The translations under genes and the position numbers were made by a program. DNA of 64,000 bases, taken from contig OW388291.1 of the NCBI GenBank assembly GCA_936450465.1, positions 39,086,873-39,150,872 on the forward strand. The letters run 5' to 3'. This document shows, in pieces, positions 36,376-51,893 of the stretch. The notes below the pieces were generated by a model. The model did no database searches and had not been told where the DNA came from. It saw only the letters and a list, made by a program, of their open reading frames with translations. Numbering within the stretch: position 1 is the stretch's first letter; each line of letters starts with the position of its first letter. Origin of the DNA: Gibbula magus. Its lineage: Eukaryota; Mollusca; Gastropoda; Trochida; Trochidae.

Positions 36376-38465
36376 AAGATGACCTGCACATAATCCTGGA
36401 TACCATGATATACATACGTGGGTGGTTACTGGTCAATACAACGTGTCAGGTTCGCTTTGGAGGATGGCATTCATTGTACTAAATCAAAATGACTTGTATC
36501 CAGTGTGCCGAAGATCTGGGTTACATACATCGTTAATACCAATTGTTACTGTCAATACAAGGGTTGGTCATGTTCTAGATCTCACAAAGACGACAAATCT
36601 CAGTGTCAGATTCATTAGTTTACTTATCCAAATTATTAATTGCGTTACATTTATCATATCAGTGTTGCCTCATATAGCGATTTACAAGGATTTGTTCTTT
36701 CAGTTTTGGAAAAGGGTGGAAGTCACGGCCCTTGTCAGTTGAGCATATAGGTAGGGTTTTTACAGCATCCCCTACCATCTTGAGTTTTTTTAAATAGACT
36801 TTATCAGTACTCTTTAAGGAAATAATTGCCCTTGAGTTCTGTGATAAAATTAAGTATGGATTATGGTATTGTCTGTCATTCAGTAAAATAGTTTTGAATA
36901 CCTACATTTTACCTACATATGTTAAGAACTTGTTTCATTTGTAAACAGATGATTTTTCACTTTCAAGGAATGCTTGCCCTTGGATTTATTTATGAGTGCT
37001 CCCGTTATCGAGCAATAGAAGGCTCTAATTGCCAATCTGTCCACAGTTCTCGAAAGGATGATCATAAAACGTTATTAGGAGCCTTTATCAGGCAAAGCGG
37101 CAGATGTTGCTGATTTATGGATACTTAAGCGTTATCATGACTATTCCAACTTTCCATTGAAAGACGACATGCAGGAGATGAGATAAGGTATCTCTTGAAT
37201 GTTCTGCAAAGAGCAAAGTTGTTCGTGCATACATAAAATATTGAAATGCATGCCGCACTTAAAGTTTCTTTCATTTAACGAGGTACTTGACAAAACACTT
37301 AAATAAAGTGTTTAAACTGTTTGAATTTATGTTAAAATAGTATCAACAATTTAAAACAAATTAGAAATGCGTTATAACCGGTAGGGAATTGGAAAATGTG
37401 CCTATTTTTTCCCGTCTACCTAAGTAGTTTATAGCTGTTCTATGTAATGAATTTATATCTATTATATGTACATAAACTGATGTATTACCTGTTTTGAGAA
37501 GTTACCAATCAATGTATATTTAGTTATACTTTGTTGAGAATAAATGTGATAGCGGACTTTTATTGTCAATCTAGCCACAGTTTTAAGAACGTTTTCTTAT
37601 TACGTCCTAAATACCCCTTTTATTTCATTCAAAGAGAGAAAAAACCTTGATTAAATGTTTAGATTCGTAAAAAAACACAGCACTAATTGATATTAATATC
37701 CTTTGATATTAAAATAATTCAGATACGTCTACATGTAATTGTAAAAATTGTAATATTAAAAAAATATGTAGATATTTAAATCCGTCAAATTAAACTTTTT
37801 CTTGAACTTTTCTCGTGTATGTCTTCACTCCGTGCCCGTGTCTTGTAAAGCATTTTCTGAGAATATTGACGACGTAAATATACATATGGAACATTTCAAA
37901 GGGTTCGTCAACAAATGTATACATGTACATAGTGTCTAAACGCCGTTCAGGAAGTTGTTGTTTATGCAGGGAATGACAAACGCCAAGACATGATTATTCT
38001 TTGGTTTACAACCAAGAAGTCTCCAAGAAAAAAACAATTTACGACATGGTGTGAAATACTTTCACAACGAATAATTGAGGCGCCAAACTAATATTGGCAA
38101 CATAGTTTGAAAAGATGTATAAAGAATTTGCATTTTGATGTTCAGTTCAAGCTGTGAGCTTTATTTGTCACCGGAAATCCTCTCCTTTACGTTCATTCAT
38201 GTTACAAGATCGATAAAGACGAACATGACCATTTGCAGAGAGATCGATATCAGTGTGTGCTTCCTTGCAATTGTCTAAGATTGTTTAATGCTTCAAGGAC
38301 CACTTCACAAAGCTTAAGCAAGTGCAGAAAAGGAAAGATATGTGTTATCTTCTTCGTCAGCAGTCTTTATTGTTGATGCTAAGATTTTGTAAAACTATTT
38401 TGAGTTAGACACCCAGCGCGATCATGATTTTCATGATTGTATATCGAGTAACAAAAGTGCGATAA
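36376..38465. other. No gene confirmed; one 106-codon hydrophobic frame
   Basis: The frame at 36,422-36,742 (+) encodes a possible membrane segment at residues 80-100 (RFISLLIQIINCVTFIISV region) followed by FWKR. It has no recognised family, no upstream splice acceptor I trust and ordinary composition, so it is not called a gene. The frame at 36,919-37,113 is also unsupported. Confidence 0.35.
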
Positions 38466-38700
38466 GGCACCTCAATGGAAATGTATTAGAAATCTCTTAT
38501 TCTGAAAATAGACGACAATGACATAGAACTGAAGTTTCAAAAGCATACATCTACAGTTTTTGGAAGAACTATTTTGATTTAAGTCGCCCGAGGCCATTAT
38601 GAATTGGCATGGTATATTATAATGTCGATAGGGCACCCTAAGGGGAAATGTATTAGAAACCACTTATTCTGAAAATAGACGATGCATGTAGCACTGAAGT
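38466..38700. repeat. 167-bp-period tandem duplication
   Basis: ATGTATTAGAAA followed by CTTATTCTGAAAATAGACGA occurs at 38,481 and 38,648 with similar upstream (GGCACC) and downstream (CTGAAGTTTCAA) sequence. Confidence 0.7.
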
Positions 38701-38819
38701 TTCAATAGCCTTCGGAAATGTTTTTCTGTGCATATTTTGGACACACTGGCAAAGGGCGAGAAGAACATGCACGGACAAATAGTGCCTTCACATAAAATAT
38801 AATCAATATACTCAAGTAC

Positions 38820-38945
38820 AGACAGACAGACAATTTATTTATTCAAGTCTCGCCTTAGAATGTTGCAAAAATAGAATATATACATACATAAAACACCACA
38901 GTAAAAAGTTGAGCCATTCCAAAAGGAATTATGAGAGACAATTAA
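38820..38945 (-). mobile_element. Possible 3' end of a non-LTR retrotransposon
   Basis: Read on the minus strand, the segment ends ACTTGAATAAATAAATTGTC followed by the short tandem tail (TGTC)n/(CTGT)n. An AATAAA-like signal followed by a simple-repeat tail is typical of RTE/CR1-type LINE 3' ends. No reverse transcriptase sequence is attached. Confidence 0.3.
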
Positions 38946-39400
38946 GTCAGGATGAACTTTACATACATATTAATGAATATATTTTATCGACGCAGGTTTC
39001 TACATGTATTACGTCATGTATGTACAAAGTCATGTATAATGGTTCTCGTTGAGTCTTTCTTATTTAGTATGGTTGGTTTGGTTTATTAATATTTGATTAA
39101 ATTGGTTTAAGCGAATACCAAAGTATTGTAATGTATCGGTATGTGAGATACATGCTGTTGACAGAATAGTTCAGGTATACACGTATCGTTAAGAGTCAGT
39201 TGTTAGATATAGGTTAAAGGACATCACAATCTAAGTGCAACAATCGTCATATAATTAGTCTTTTAATGTCTAAATACCATAATGCATTTATATTCTCTAC
39301 GGAACTCTGTTACGCTCTTGCCAAGAAAATAAGATTCATGTGTAACTAGTCAGCTATACCACTATGGTCAACGTTCTGAAAATGTACAAAAAGTCAAATG

Positions 39401-43218
<3,818 letters not shown>

Positions 43219-43395
43219 TCAGGGACAATATGTTAGTCCACTGGTCACCAGACGTCCGACTCTATGTCGCACCCCATCATGCAATGCCTGGATCAATTCC
43301 TGAAGGATCCTTTGATTACACACTACAACCCACAGATTTCCAACAAATGCTCGACTTTCAAAGGGTTGATGCGTTACTTTGACAAATTGTATACA
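43219..43395 (-). pseudogene. Decayed Tc1/mariner-like transposase, C-terminal fragment
   Basis: On the minus strand about 55 codons are open down to TGA at 43,219. They read LW(V)VVCNQRILQELIQALHD..., then RLVTSGLTYC. This matches the spacing of the Tc1-family C-terminus (LW....R....LQEL..AL, then RLV.S....C). Just upstream, a different frame gives INP..EHLLE, resembling the catalytic NPIEHLW region, so a frameshift separates the two parts. The rest of the transposase and any terminal repeats were not seen. Alternatively, the plus strand here offers a splice-acceptor-like CTTTCTTTCAG with a 50-codon frame. I prefer the transposase reading. Confidence 0.4.
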
Positions 43396-44531
43396 TGTAA
43401 TAACATTGAAGGAGGCGTTTAACCTAATTTCACTTCACCACACCTCACCGCAAGCAAATTGCCCTTAGTATAGATTTGATGCTGAGTTTATTTGACAATA
43501 TCGACAAGATCCCTTGCTCACACAGCAGGTGATTAAGAAGTAGGTCAGTCTTCGCAATGGGTTTGTCGCAAACACAACTCACATATATAACCACTGACTC
43601 AACACAATACATGCATCTTGTCAGCTAAAGTAGAAATAAGAGTTTCTTCAGGGAATTTGCAATGTGATTTGAAATATGTATTTGTTAGAAAACCACTAAT
43701 ATATATCATATATACTATTTGAAAGACGTTGACCTATATTGTAACATCGTTTGAGAATTGAATTATATTGATTAATCATAAAGACTTTGACTATAAAATA
43801 TAAAACAGCTTGATTGAAATTGATTCCGTTTCAAATACATTCAATAAGCCGTTGTATCCTGAATGTGGTTTAAATGAGAACGTTTCTAATGGAGTGAATT
43901 TGAATTTAAATAAATGTAATATGTTACTATACTTGATCATTTCCATTAATGTTTAAATGGAAAAACGTGAGGACGAAATATGAAGTGTTATTTAAAAACA
44001 GGATTAGTTACTAACATAATATATATAACAAAAAGCACTGTGCCTTCTGGCCACACTCTAGCCAATAACAAGCATGGGTATAGAAAAGGTCCTTTCAGAT
44101 GCTGTCTGGAACAGTTTTCTTTCATAGATTGAAACCTTTGGGATTGCTTGCTTAAGAGAATTGCCAGAAAACAGTTTATTCGACCAATCCCTTGACTTGA
44201 CTATTTGCCCTGATGTAGCTGGACTTGTGGAAGGGAAATCGTCTGTTATCTACATGTCGATAATAAGCTGGTTCTCCCAGTCCAGTCTTAGAAACAAGTG
44301 CAAAGAGGACACATGGTTTTGGGAAATTTCTTTCCTGACATAATGCAAGATGTACGTATCTTTAATCTTTCTGTTATATGGCAATGATAACGGGAATGTC
44401 ATGAGCCATCAAGAATGTTTTGAAGATTTCATTTGCCTAATAACTTGAGTTCTTTCCGTAAGCAGTAATTTAGGTAAAGATCATATGGTCAGAGAATATA
44501 AGCTAAATTGTAACATACTATAATTCATGTT
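43396..44531. other. No gene recognised
   Basis: AT-rich, with only short chance frames (for example 44,161-44,343). Confidence 0.4.
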
Positions 44532-44611
44532 TAAGAACAGGAATATTTTCTGGATAACAACTTCTTTAATGGTGTTTTTTCACGTTAAAGGAGTTGTTCT
44601 TCCTGTTCTTA
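44532..44611. repeat. Long imperfect hairpin (MITE or miRNA-precursor-like)
   Basis: The left arm TAAGAACAGGAA...AACAACTTCTTTAA pairs with the right arm TTAAAGGAGTTGTTCTTCCT... over about 30 bp. It has an 11-base bulge on the left and a T-rich loop (44,574-44,580). The size (about 80 nt) and single stem suit a microRNA precursor, but flanking duplications were not seen and expression is unknown. Confidence 0.35.
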
Positions 44612-46059
44612 TGTATGGCAATTCTAAATGTACTTCAAAGACCTGATAAGCCATGTCATTAGCCACTACATATGATTGTGCACATTAATAACTGCTTTAT
44701 TAGTAATGTATCAGAGAGAATGGTGTTATACCCCAATAGTATACGTTTTGATACAGGAAACACAGTTTAATGTCTCAACAGAAACACAATTATTTACGGA
44801 GCAATGACTTTTCCAGGACATTGCGTCTCGGATCACTCAACTCATTATCAATAGATTTTCTTCGTTGAATACACAGCGGAGATTAGAGAAATTTGTAACT
44901 TCATTTTTTTTGGTGCAACTGAAACGATTTGGACGTTGATGCATTACACTGATATATTTGTTTACAGAAATAAACTGATAACTAAATAAACTCACTTTTA
45001 CACCAATCTGCAACTATTGATTTATTTTTTTTGGAAACTTTTCTTTACAGTTTAGAACACACCTGAAAAGTATACCAACGGTTAACAACAAAATTCATAC
45101 TTCTTAAATTGTGTGAACAAGTATCTTTGTTCCACTCTACATTTACATGTATGTTACATATTACTGTATAATTCATGATTTCAAAGAAATATATTATGAT
45201 GTACATGTACATGCATATGGCATCAGTGGGATATGCCATTTTATATCTATATAAGATTGATCTTCAGTAGATTTGAAAATTGTTTTCCAATTATATCAAG
45301 ACTACGAGAATCATCTGGTTTCTCTTTATGAAGGTTCTTTGAACGATACCTGAGACACACAGAAACGGATTAATAATGTATCATTTTCAAAACAAGAAAA
45401 CTTAACAACGTTGCTGATATTTTGATATATTTGATGTGTATTTGATACAATGCGTCAGATGAATAAGACAGCCAGTACATCTTCACATCGACAGGTTTGG
45501 GACACACTTGCGTATCTTAGTGAAAAAATCATTTTATTTCATTTATTTATCTTATAAATCTAAATTATTTTAATATCTTTATTTCATAATCATTATCTGT
45601 ATTACTAATATAATGTACTTGCGATAAAAATGTTAAAATTGTGGATATTGAAAGTTGTATTCCGAAGGTAAGGATATCTTTGAAAATCTTACCTCTATTG
45701 TGTATACTATACTGATCTTGCGAATGTTCGAAAACATGCACAACAGAACTGACGATGACATAATACTGTTGAAAATGACTCTTGTACACATGGACAATCC
45801 TTTCTCGCTTTAGCAGAACTAATGACATCCCATGAAATCCAAATTACATGATATTTGTACTAAGATGCACAAGTACATGTAGGTGAACAAACTGTCGGGG
45901 CGCAGCTGCAGAGATTTGTAAAAAGGCAACCATTGGACTTAAATTTAGTAATTGATGTTTACAGCTAGTGCCGTGTATATGGAACAATACAATCATTTAT
46001 CATGTAATTATAAAATGTCATTGTACAATCAGAGTGTATTTTGAAATGCTTATCCGATA
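44612..46059. other. No gene recognised
   Basis: No supported feature. Minus-strand frames at 45,045-45,239 and 45,565-45,828 have no recognisable content. Confidence 0.4.
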
Positions 46060-46320
46060 TATCATTATACGATATATGATTTACATGCATGTCACTCTTA
46101 GGGTTTCATGTGATGATGCTGTTTTATGAGTCTATGTATCATGTATCTAATTAAACATTTTCCAAGTTCCTATTTATTATTGTACGTTCCGATATATGAA
46201 ATACTATACCCGCCACTCTAAAGGTTTCAGGTGATAAGTGGTGTGTTCTTGTCATTCAACATGATACACTAAAAGTCAGTTGTCTTATTAAGCATTTTCA
46301 AAATTAACTTTTGCCCTTAC
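46060..46320. repeat. About 120-bp diverged tandem duplication
   Basis: CGATATATGA...CACTCTTAGGGTTTCATGTG near 46,070-46,112 and CGATATATGA...CACTCTAAAGGTTTCAGGTG near 46,190-46,232 are in the same order. Both are followed by a TTAA(A/G)CATTTTC block. Confidence 0.5.
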
Positions 46321-47429
46321 ATACAAAAGAGCATTAATTTCGATATCTATTACAAATGATCAAACATATCAAGTGACTATAATGAGATCTACAAGAGTAT
46401 TATTACCAATTATATTAGGCATATGTGTAAACTTGATGCTGTACATTATTTAGTTCCCGGGGGAATGTTATAAAAAGGGAAATAACATTGATTGATGAAT
46501 GAGGAGTATATGTTTTTTTTTACAAAACTTGAAATCTGTCAAAACGTGATGTATTTACCATTTTCAGTGAAGGCAAAAATACATTTGCTTTCCAACTTTT
46601 TCTTGGTATTTAATTTAAAGACATAGAGCCAAGTGCAGGAAAATCGCAGGTCACTGTTTATCTTTGGAACTTTGTATGGTAATTGCAATTAATGGCAGAG
46701 CAATGTTACATCAACACAGGTATGTAATTTCATCGAGAAAAAACTCGCAAGCAAAAGTAGTAAGAAATTCAAATAGCATGACACATAACGAAACTTTCTA
46801 TTGGTCATATTTCATGCCTTTGTAAACAAGATGTTTTTGTTTAACATTATTTCTTTGGCAATTTAAGATATATCAACTCCGTTTGCTCGTAGACGTTATC
46901 TAAACTTTGGTTTATCGAGTTTATGAAGTGGATTAAATTATATCTATGACTGGAAGTGCATCCCCACTGGAATTCCAATATCAATATCCAATATCCAATT
47001 TCAATGACCTTCGATTCTTCATGACCTTTGCTCTTCTTCAGGATACACAAGTTCGTGGTTTCATATAAAGCATATTATTGGTATTACAATGTTTGAGACT
47101 TTTTCCATTATTAATGTTTGTGTATTGGAGAAGTATCAAATCAAACAGAAGGTCCAGGATGTTCCTTGTTCAGGTCAAAAGAAGAAATAGAACAATTATT
47201 ACAGTTCATGAACAAATGTAAAATGTGTCTTATGTCGTGAATCCTTTTCACTCAGTATTGTGAACAAATGTAATATTTGATGATAAAAGTTTATGATCAT
47301 TACCAACTCTATATTTGAAGAGCGTATAACTAATCTAAAACGTTATGAGAAGGATTTGCATATGTTACACGTATTTGCCATAGTTGTTCATTTAATATCG
47401 TTATTACAATTACGGACAATTGGTTTCTG

Positions 47430-47534
47430 TAAAAAGATGTTTTACCCTCTAAAGTAAATTAAGATGGCATAAACTATCATTATAAATGGGAAATTTGAAA
47501 AAATAAATTTTGCAAAAAACGTGCTACAGCCCCT
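47430..47534 (-). mobile_element. TTAA-family MITE, truncated copy
   Basis: The right end GTGCTACAGCCCCT is followed by TTAA (47,535-47,538). On the minus strand it aligns with the first about 105 bp of 7,862-8,216 (AGGGGCTGTAGCACGTTTTT, then AAATTTCCCATTTATAA and TAGAGGGTAAAACATCTT). The other end is missing. Confidence 0.7.
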
Positions 47535-49144
47535 TTAAAACCCACTTTCCATTGCATTTTTGATTATTCAGGGTATATTGCTTTGAAATATAACAAAATG
47601 ATCATCTCATGATTGAAGGACATAATCACAGTTCTTGGTTTTGGTACATGACCTCGTTAATTACGATTATCCTCTTTTCCCCCATTGATGCCCTTTTATC
47701 TCAACTGTCGTTTGGAAACCAAATCCCCAAACTGTAAATAATGATATTATATTTGAGTTTGCTATAAAACATGGATGATGGTCCCAAAGAGCCAATAGAG
47801 CCCGAACAAAGTAGAACCCACTTCACATGCAGACAGTATGCTGCTGAGATGCCAATCGGTGACTTGTCAAGTTTCCAGCTATTCTTGACGCAATGAATTA
47901 AAAGTTTTACATAAATCGATGATGTGTGTTACCTTTCTTCGCGGTGTTTAACTTTTCATTGCCTTCCATTACGCAAATTAGACTTCCATTGACTCAGGCC
48001 ACCAAATTCAATGGTATCTGGGCAACACATCACGATATGACGCATAGTGTCATTGTTTAAATTAGAAGTGAGGTGAAAACAAAACGCTCAAGCATATGTT
48101 TTGAAAGAAAATGACGTGAACAGCCTGTCAAATGGAAATATTTGTTGTCATGTGCAAGTTGTTGTGATAAATGAAACAAAAATGTGAAAATCTTAAATGC
48201 ATTATACTGTGAAATATGTGTTTCAACTGTATGTATAACCGCATTGCATCGTGTGGACGTCACTTCATAACGAAAAAAAGAATCTGAAATACCAGGCAAA
48301 ATCCATTCCATGACTGAATGATATCCCCACAAGGCACCGGAACAAAATTGTAGTAAAGGCGGAACTCCCTGTAGGCATATTGTATGCAACCTACAGTAAT
48401 GTTGCGTCCAAGAATTGAATTCTATAACGGTACATACATGTAATGTTGATTTAGCCTTATCAACTTAATTTCCGCATTTAATAAGTTTTCACTTAAATGT
48501 CAATCAATCTGTTCAAATCCATGTTGAAACAGCGATTTCAGCATCCCATGTGAACTGTTTGAGAGACATCCTAGAAGTTGGTGTTTTAGAGAAGACGAGG
48601 GCATTATGGATGATCAACTTCTCTATTTGAGCATCAACATATTATTTATGTTTTTTCATCTGGTAGTAAGTTTGAGGACGGTATAAGGATCAATAGCGAA
48701 ACGTGACGTTGGTATATATATATATACCACAAGCGTTGAACGTATTATACCGTGATGAATAAAAAGTGTGCTTATGTGCTTATAAAGACACTCTAGATCG
48801 TATTTATCTAGTAGTAGTATTCTCTTTTGGACTCTGTTGCCCGGTATATTTTGTGCCATTTGGAATAGAATATGGTTTTAGTTTAATATCTGTAGAGATA
48901 TCCTCTATAAAGACTGATGAGCTGCAATCGCTCTATCTAAGTTATCTTACTGACAAACATATTCCAATTTAATTTAACTATATATTGATTTCCTCTATGC
49001 AATATTCAAATGCAATAACATCAATCTTTACAAATTTTGCAAAACATAAATAAAGAAATCTTAACTGTATACCGGTAAATACAGGTTATGCTATCAAATC
49101 TGAAGTTTATTATGAATTGCTGAACTACTGAAAACATGTTTTTT

Positions 49145-49168
49145 GGATGGATTGGATTGGATTGGATG
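49145..49168. repeat. (GGATT)n short tandem repeat
   Basis: About four GGATT units followed by GTTTATTG. Read on the minus strand this is CAATAAAC followed by (AATCC)n, which could be the tail of a non-LTR retrotransposon, but nothing else of one is visible. Confidence 0.6.
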
Positions 49169-49253
49169 TTTATTGCGATTGACAAATCATTGATTTATGA
49201 AAGGTCAAATTCTTATTATTCATATTAATTTGAACAACTTTTAACAAATAATA

Positions 49254-49526
49254 ATGAATATATCAGGTTATATTTCGGATATTTACTGTTCAAAGGTGAA
49301 AATCAAGGTCGCAAACTACTGTAACGATCAATGCACGGTAAAATTTGTTTGCTGTGAAAATGGACCTGGCCAGAATGAAGTAATATGTTCACAACAGGAC
49401 GTTTATTCAGGACTACATACTGGCAAGATACAATTGAACTCGTATCAACCCAAACATGCTAGCAAGGTGGTAATACAGGATATCAATATTAGACAATCAC
49501 ATTACGCCTTTATTGAAATCGCCTGA
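49254..49526 (+). CDS. Possible cysteine-rich exon or small ORF, 90 codons
   Basis: An open frame from ATG to TGA whose composition is richer in G+C than its neighbours. Cysteines are at residues 12, 23, 27, 33, 34 and 45, and the second half is polar (GKIQLNSYQPKHASKVVIQ region). A TATATCAG|GTTATA acceptor-like site lies at about 49,265, so the true unit may be a terminal exon beginning there. No signal peptide is present at the ATG. No family was recognised. It lies in the 48.0-51.8 kb block that duplication copy 2 lacks. Could be chance. Confidence 0.3.
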   Translation: MNISGYISDIYCSKVKIKVANYCNDQCTVKFVCCENGPGQNEVICSQQDVYSGLHTGKIQLNSYQPKHASKVVIQDINIRQSHYAFIEIA

Positions 49527-50663
49527 TATTTGCTGTCGTGATAATGCATTTTCAGTTGCCAGCAGTCGATTTGTTTTCCCATGGTGTAGAATTGCTCACC
49601 GAACAATAGACTGAGACTGACCATTCTAGTCACCACAACTGACTCAGTTCTGAAAATATCAATCAGAATTGCTCATCTTGATCAATCCTCGTCCTAAGAA
49701 GCTTAATGAATATACACAGTCACGGACTGAATTGTATGAAATCTATAAATGGTATTTTCGTTCATTACTTCTTAAGCAGTATGGCGGTATTGGCAATGGG
49801 GACTAGACTAAATGGGCGTTTGGATTTCATTATGAAGTCTTAATTTATGTTAAATAATGTAAGCAGATATCTGAACTGCTCGCCTCCTTTTGGTTAGATA
49901 TGTTACAGATAAAGACACGATGACAAAATACTAAACTAAGTATATATCAAATACGACATGATGTCAAAATTGTCATTTTGAATGAAATCTGAAATTATAA
50001 TATGATATTAATATAATAAAAGATATAAGATAAATGTGCCTTTTATTTGGACAGAAGAAATGCAGAGGGTTATCTATTTAAAACAGATTGAAGGATGTGG
50101 TGCCACTGAAGTTTGGAATTGGAAAAGCTGACGAGAAATGTAAAATAATCACAATTTATTATTTGAATTGAATTTGAATATCAATTCATTTTTTTCTTTT
50201 CTAATCATTTGGCTCCACTGAAGTTTGCAATCGAGAAAACTAAGCACTAATGGCAATACTATTGGAAAAATACGCCTGAAAGAAGAAATTTATGTATAAT
50301 CAAGGTTTAATTACATGCCTAAATAGTCATAATTATAAATTATGTAATGAATAAAGAGCAAGCAATTAAAATAATTATTAATCAAACTTTACCTTCTCCC
50401 GTTGTATATTTACAAATTAGTAAATTAAAATTATTCGGTTTAAAGTAAGTGTTGTATATACTCAGTCTAACTTGTTTTGTTGGAATGGTAACACTTTACT
50501 ATAGATTAAGTATTTCCCTCAATTGGTGACACATGATTCTGTGCATAACAGTCGATTGATATCAATGAAGTTCATTGCTGCATTGCTGAAATAACTTAGA
50601 GTTGAAGGGGTAATTCCCTGCCCCACACATTTATTGAATGTAAGTGACTTTATTCAACGTGTT

Positions 50664-50977
50664 CACCCAGCAGTCAGAAGTGGGTACCTGGTATAATCAC
50701 ACAGCAGTAATTGATTACCTGGTATAATCACCCAGCAGTAAGTGGGTACCTGGTATAATCACCCAGCAGTAAGTGGGTACCTGGTATAATTACCCAGCAG
50801 TAAGTGGGTGCCTGGTATAATCACCCAGCAGTAAGTGGGTACCTGGTATAATCACCCAGCAGTAATTGGTTACGCGGTATAATCACCCAGCAGTAATTGG
50901 TTACCCGGTATAATCACCCAACAGAAAGTGGGTACCTGGTATAATCATCCAGCAATAAGTGAGTACCTGGTATAATC
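50664..50977. repeat. 31-bp minisatellite, about ten copies, abutting a MITE
   Basis: The unit is TAATCACCCAGCAGTAAGTG plus GGTACCTGGTA (31 bp). Most copies differ at one to three sites (GTAATTGGTTAC variants). The last unit runs straight into the truncated pogo-type MITE at 50,978. Confidence 0.92.
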
Positions 50978-51142
50978 ATCCACCGATAATCCGAATCTCG
51001 CAGTTTCCGAACGATAGGAATATGTAACCAAACTAATCTAAGATTCTCTATAGTAGTCCTCAGTACTCAGTAGTCCGAACATTTCACTATCCGAACATTT
51101 TTTATGAAAAACGGAAGCGTTCGGATTATCGATGCCTGACTG
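50978..51142. mobile_element. Left-truncated copy of the pogo/Tc1-type MITE
   Basis: Aligns with 16,131-16,277 (CCACCGATAATCCGAATCTC, TTTCACTATCCGAAC, AAACGGAAGCGTTCGGAT) and ends GCCTGACTG. The first about 23 bp, including the left CAG terminus and its TA, are replaced by minisatellite sequence. A small internal duplication (CAGTACTCAGTAG) is present relative to the 16.1-kb copy. Confidence 0.8.
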
Positions 51143-51796
51143 GATATGGAGGAGATAACCTTAGAGCGCAACTGCAGTCCAGGTTAGAACAAGGTAATAC
51201 TCTTGGTAGCGTCCACAACGCTGTGATTTGTGGCTGTACAAGAACCGTCTATCATAATGTGTTAACCATTAAAGAGTTTACTACCCCTACGAATCTTATT
51301 ACGGTCCGAAAAGGAGAATTAAATCCTAACCATAGGCGTTTATGTGAATTCGCTCAATTCAGTATATCTACGGCATATAACGTCTAAAGAGGCTGACATA
51401 TTTTTACATTTTCGCAATAAAATCAATGATACTGAACTAACAGTAGAGTAGTATTTCCTGTGACAGATGAAACAGTTTTGAGATGGACGATAGCAACCAT
51501 TTATGTAAAATGTCAAGTGTAGGAACGCTTTTTCCATCACATAACTCGACACAATGCATTTATTTTGTCACGGCCAATCGTTACTCATCTCTATTTGGGA
51601 CTTGCAATCTATATCTATCAATTTAACTATGATAGATTTTCCCTTGACAAGAAATGTAATCAATATTAAAAAGAAAAGATAAACATTTCTTACATAAAAA
51701 TAGTGCTTTTGCTACGACATACATGAAACGGTTTTTGTGGGGCAGTACTTAAACATGTATTTGGGATCACGCTTTCTGCAAAAAATACTCATTCTT

Positions 51797-51893
51797 GCCG
51801 TATGGTCATGGGATTCGAACCCACCCCGATAGATTCAGATCCCAACAACTAGCACTGAATGTACCAACCGCCTATCCATTCAGTCACAGACGT
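51797..51893 (-). repeat. tRNA-derived SINE head, duplication copy 1
   Basis: On the minus strand a box A (TGGATAGGCGGTTGGTA) and a good box B (GTGGGTTCGAATCCCATGAC) are 40-50 bp apart. The acceptor and anticodon stems do not pair well, so this is a SINE promoter or tRNA relic. The homologous site at 60,546-60,631 shows that it predates the segmental duplication. Confidence 0.5.

Noticed and set aside
36422..36742. 106-codon ORF with a hydrophobic stretch, possibly a membrane protein fragment
   Set aside because: No family match recognised, no reliable splice context, and composition like the surrounding DNA.
43221..43380. Plus-strand 50-codon exon after a CTTTCTTTCAG acceptor-like site
   Set aside because: The minus strand gives a better explanation (Tc1-like transposase spacing), and the plus frame ends without a recognised domain.
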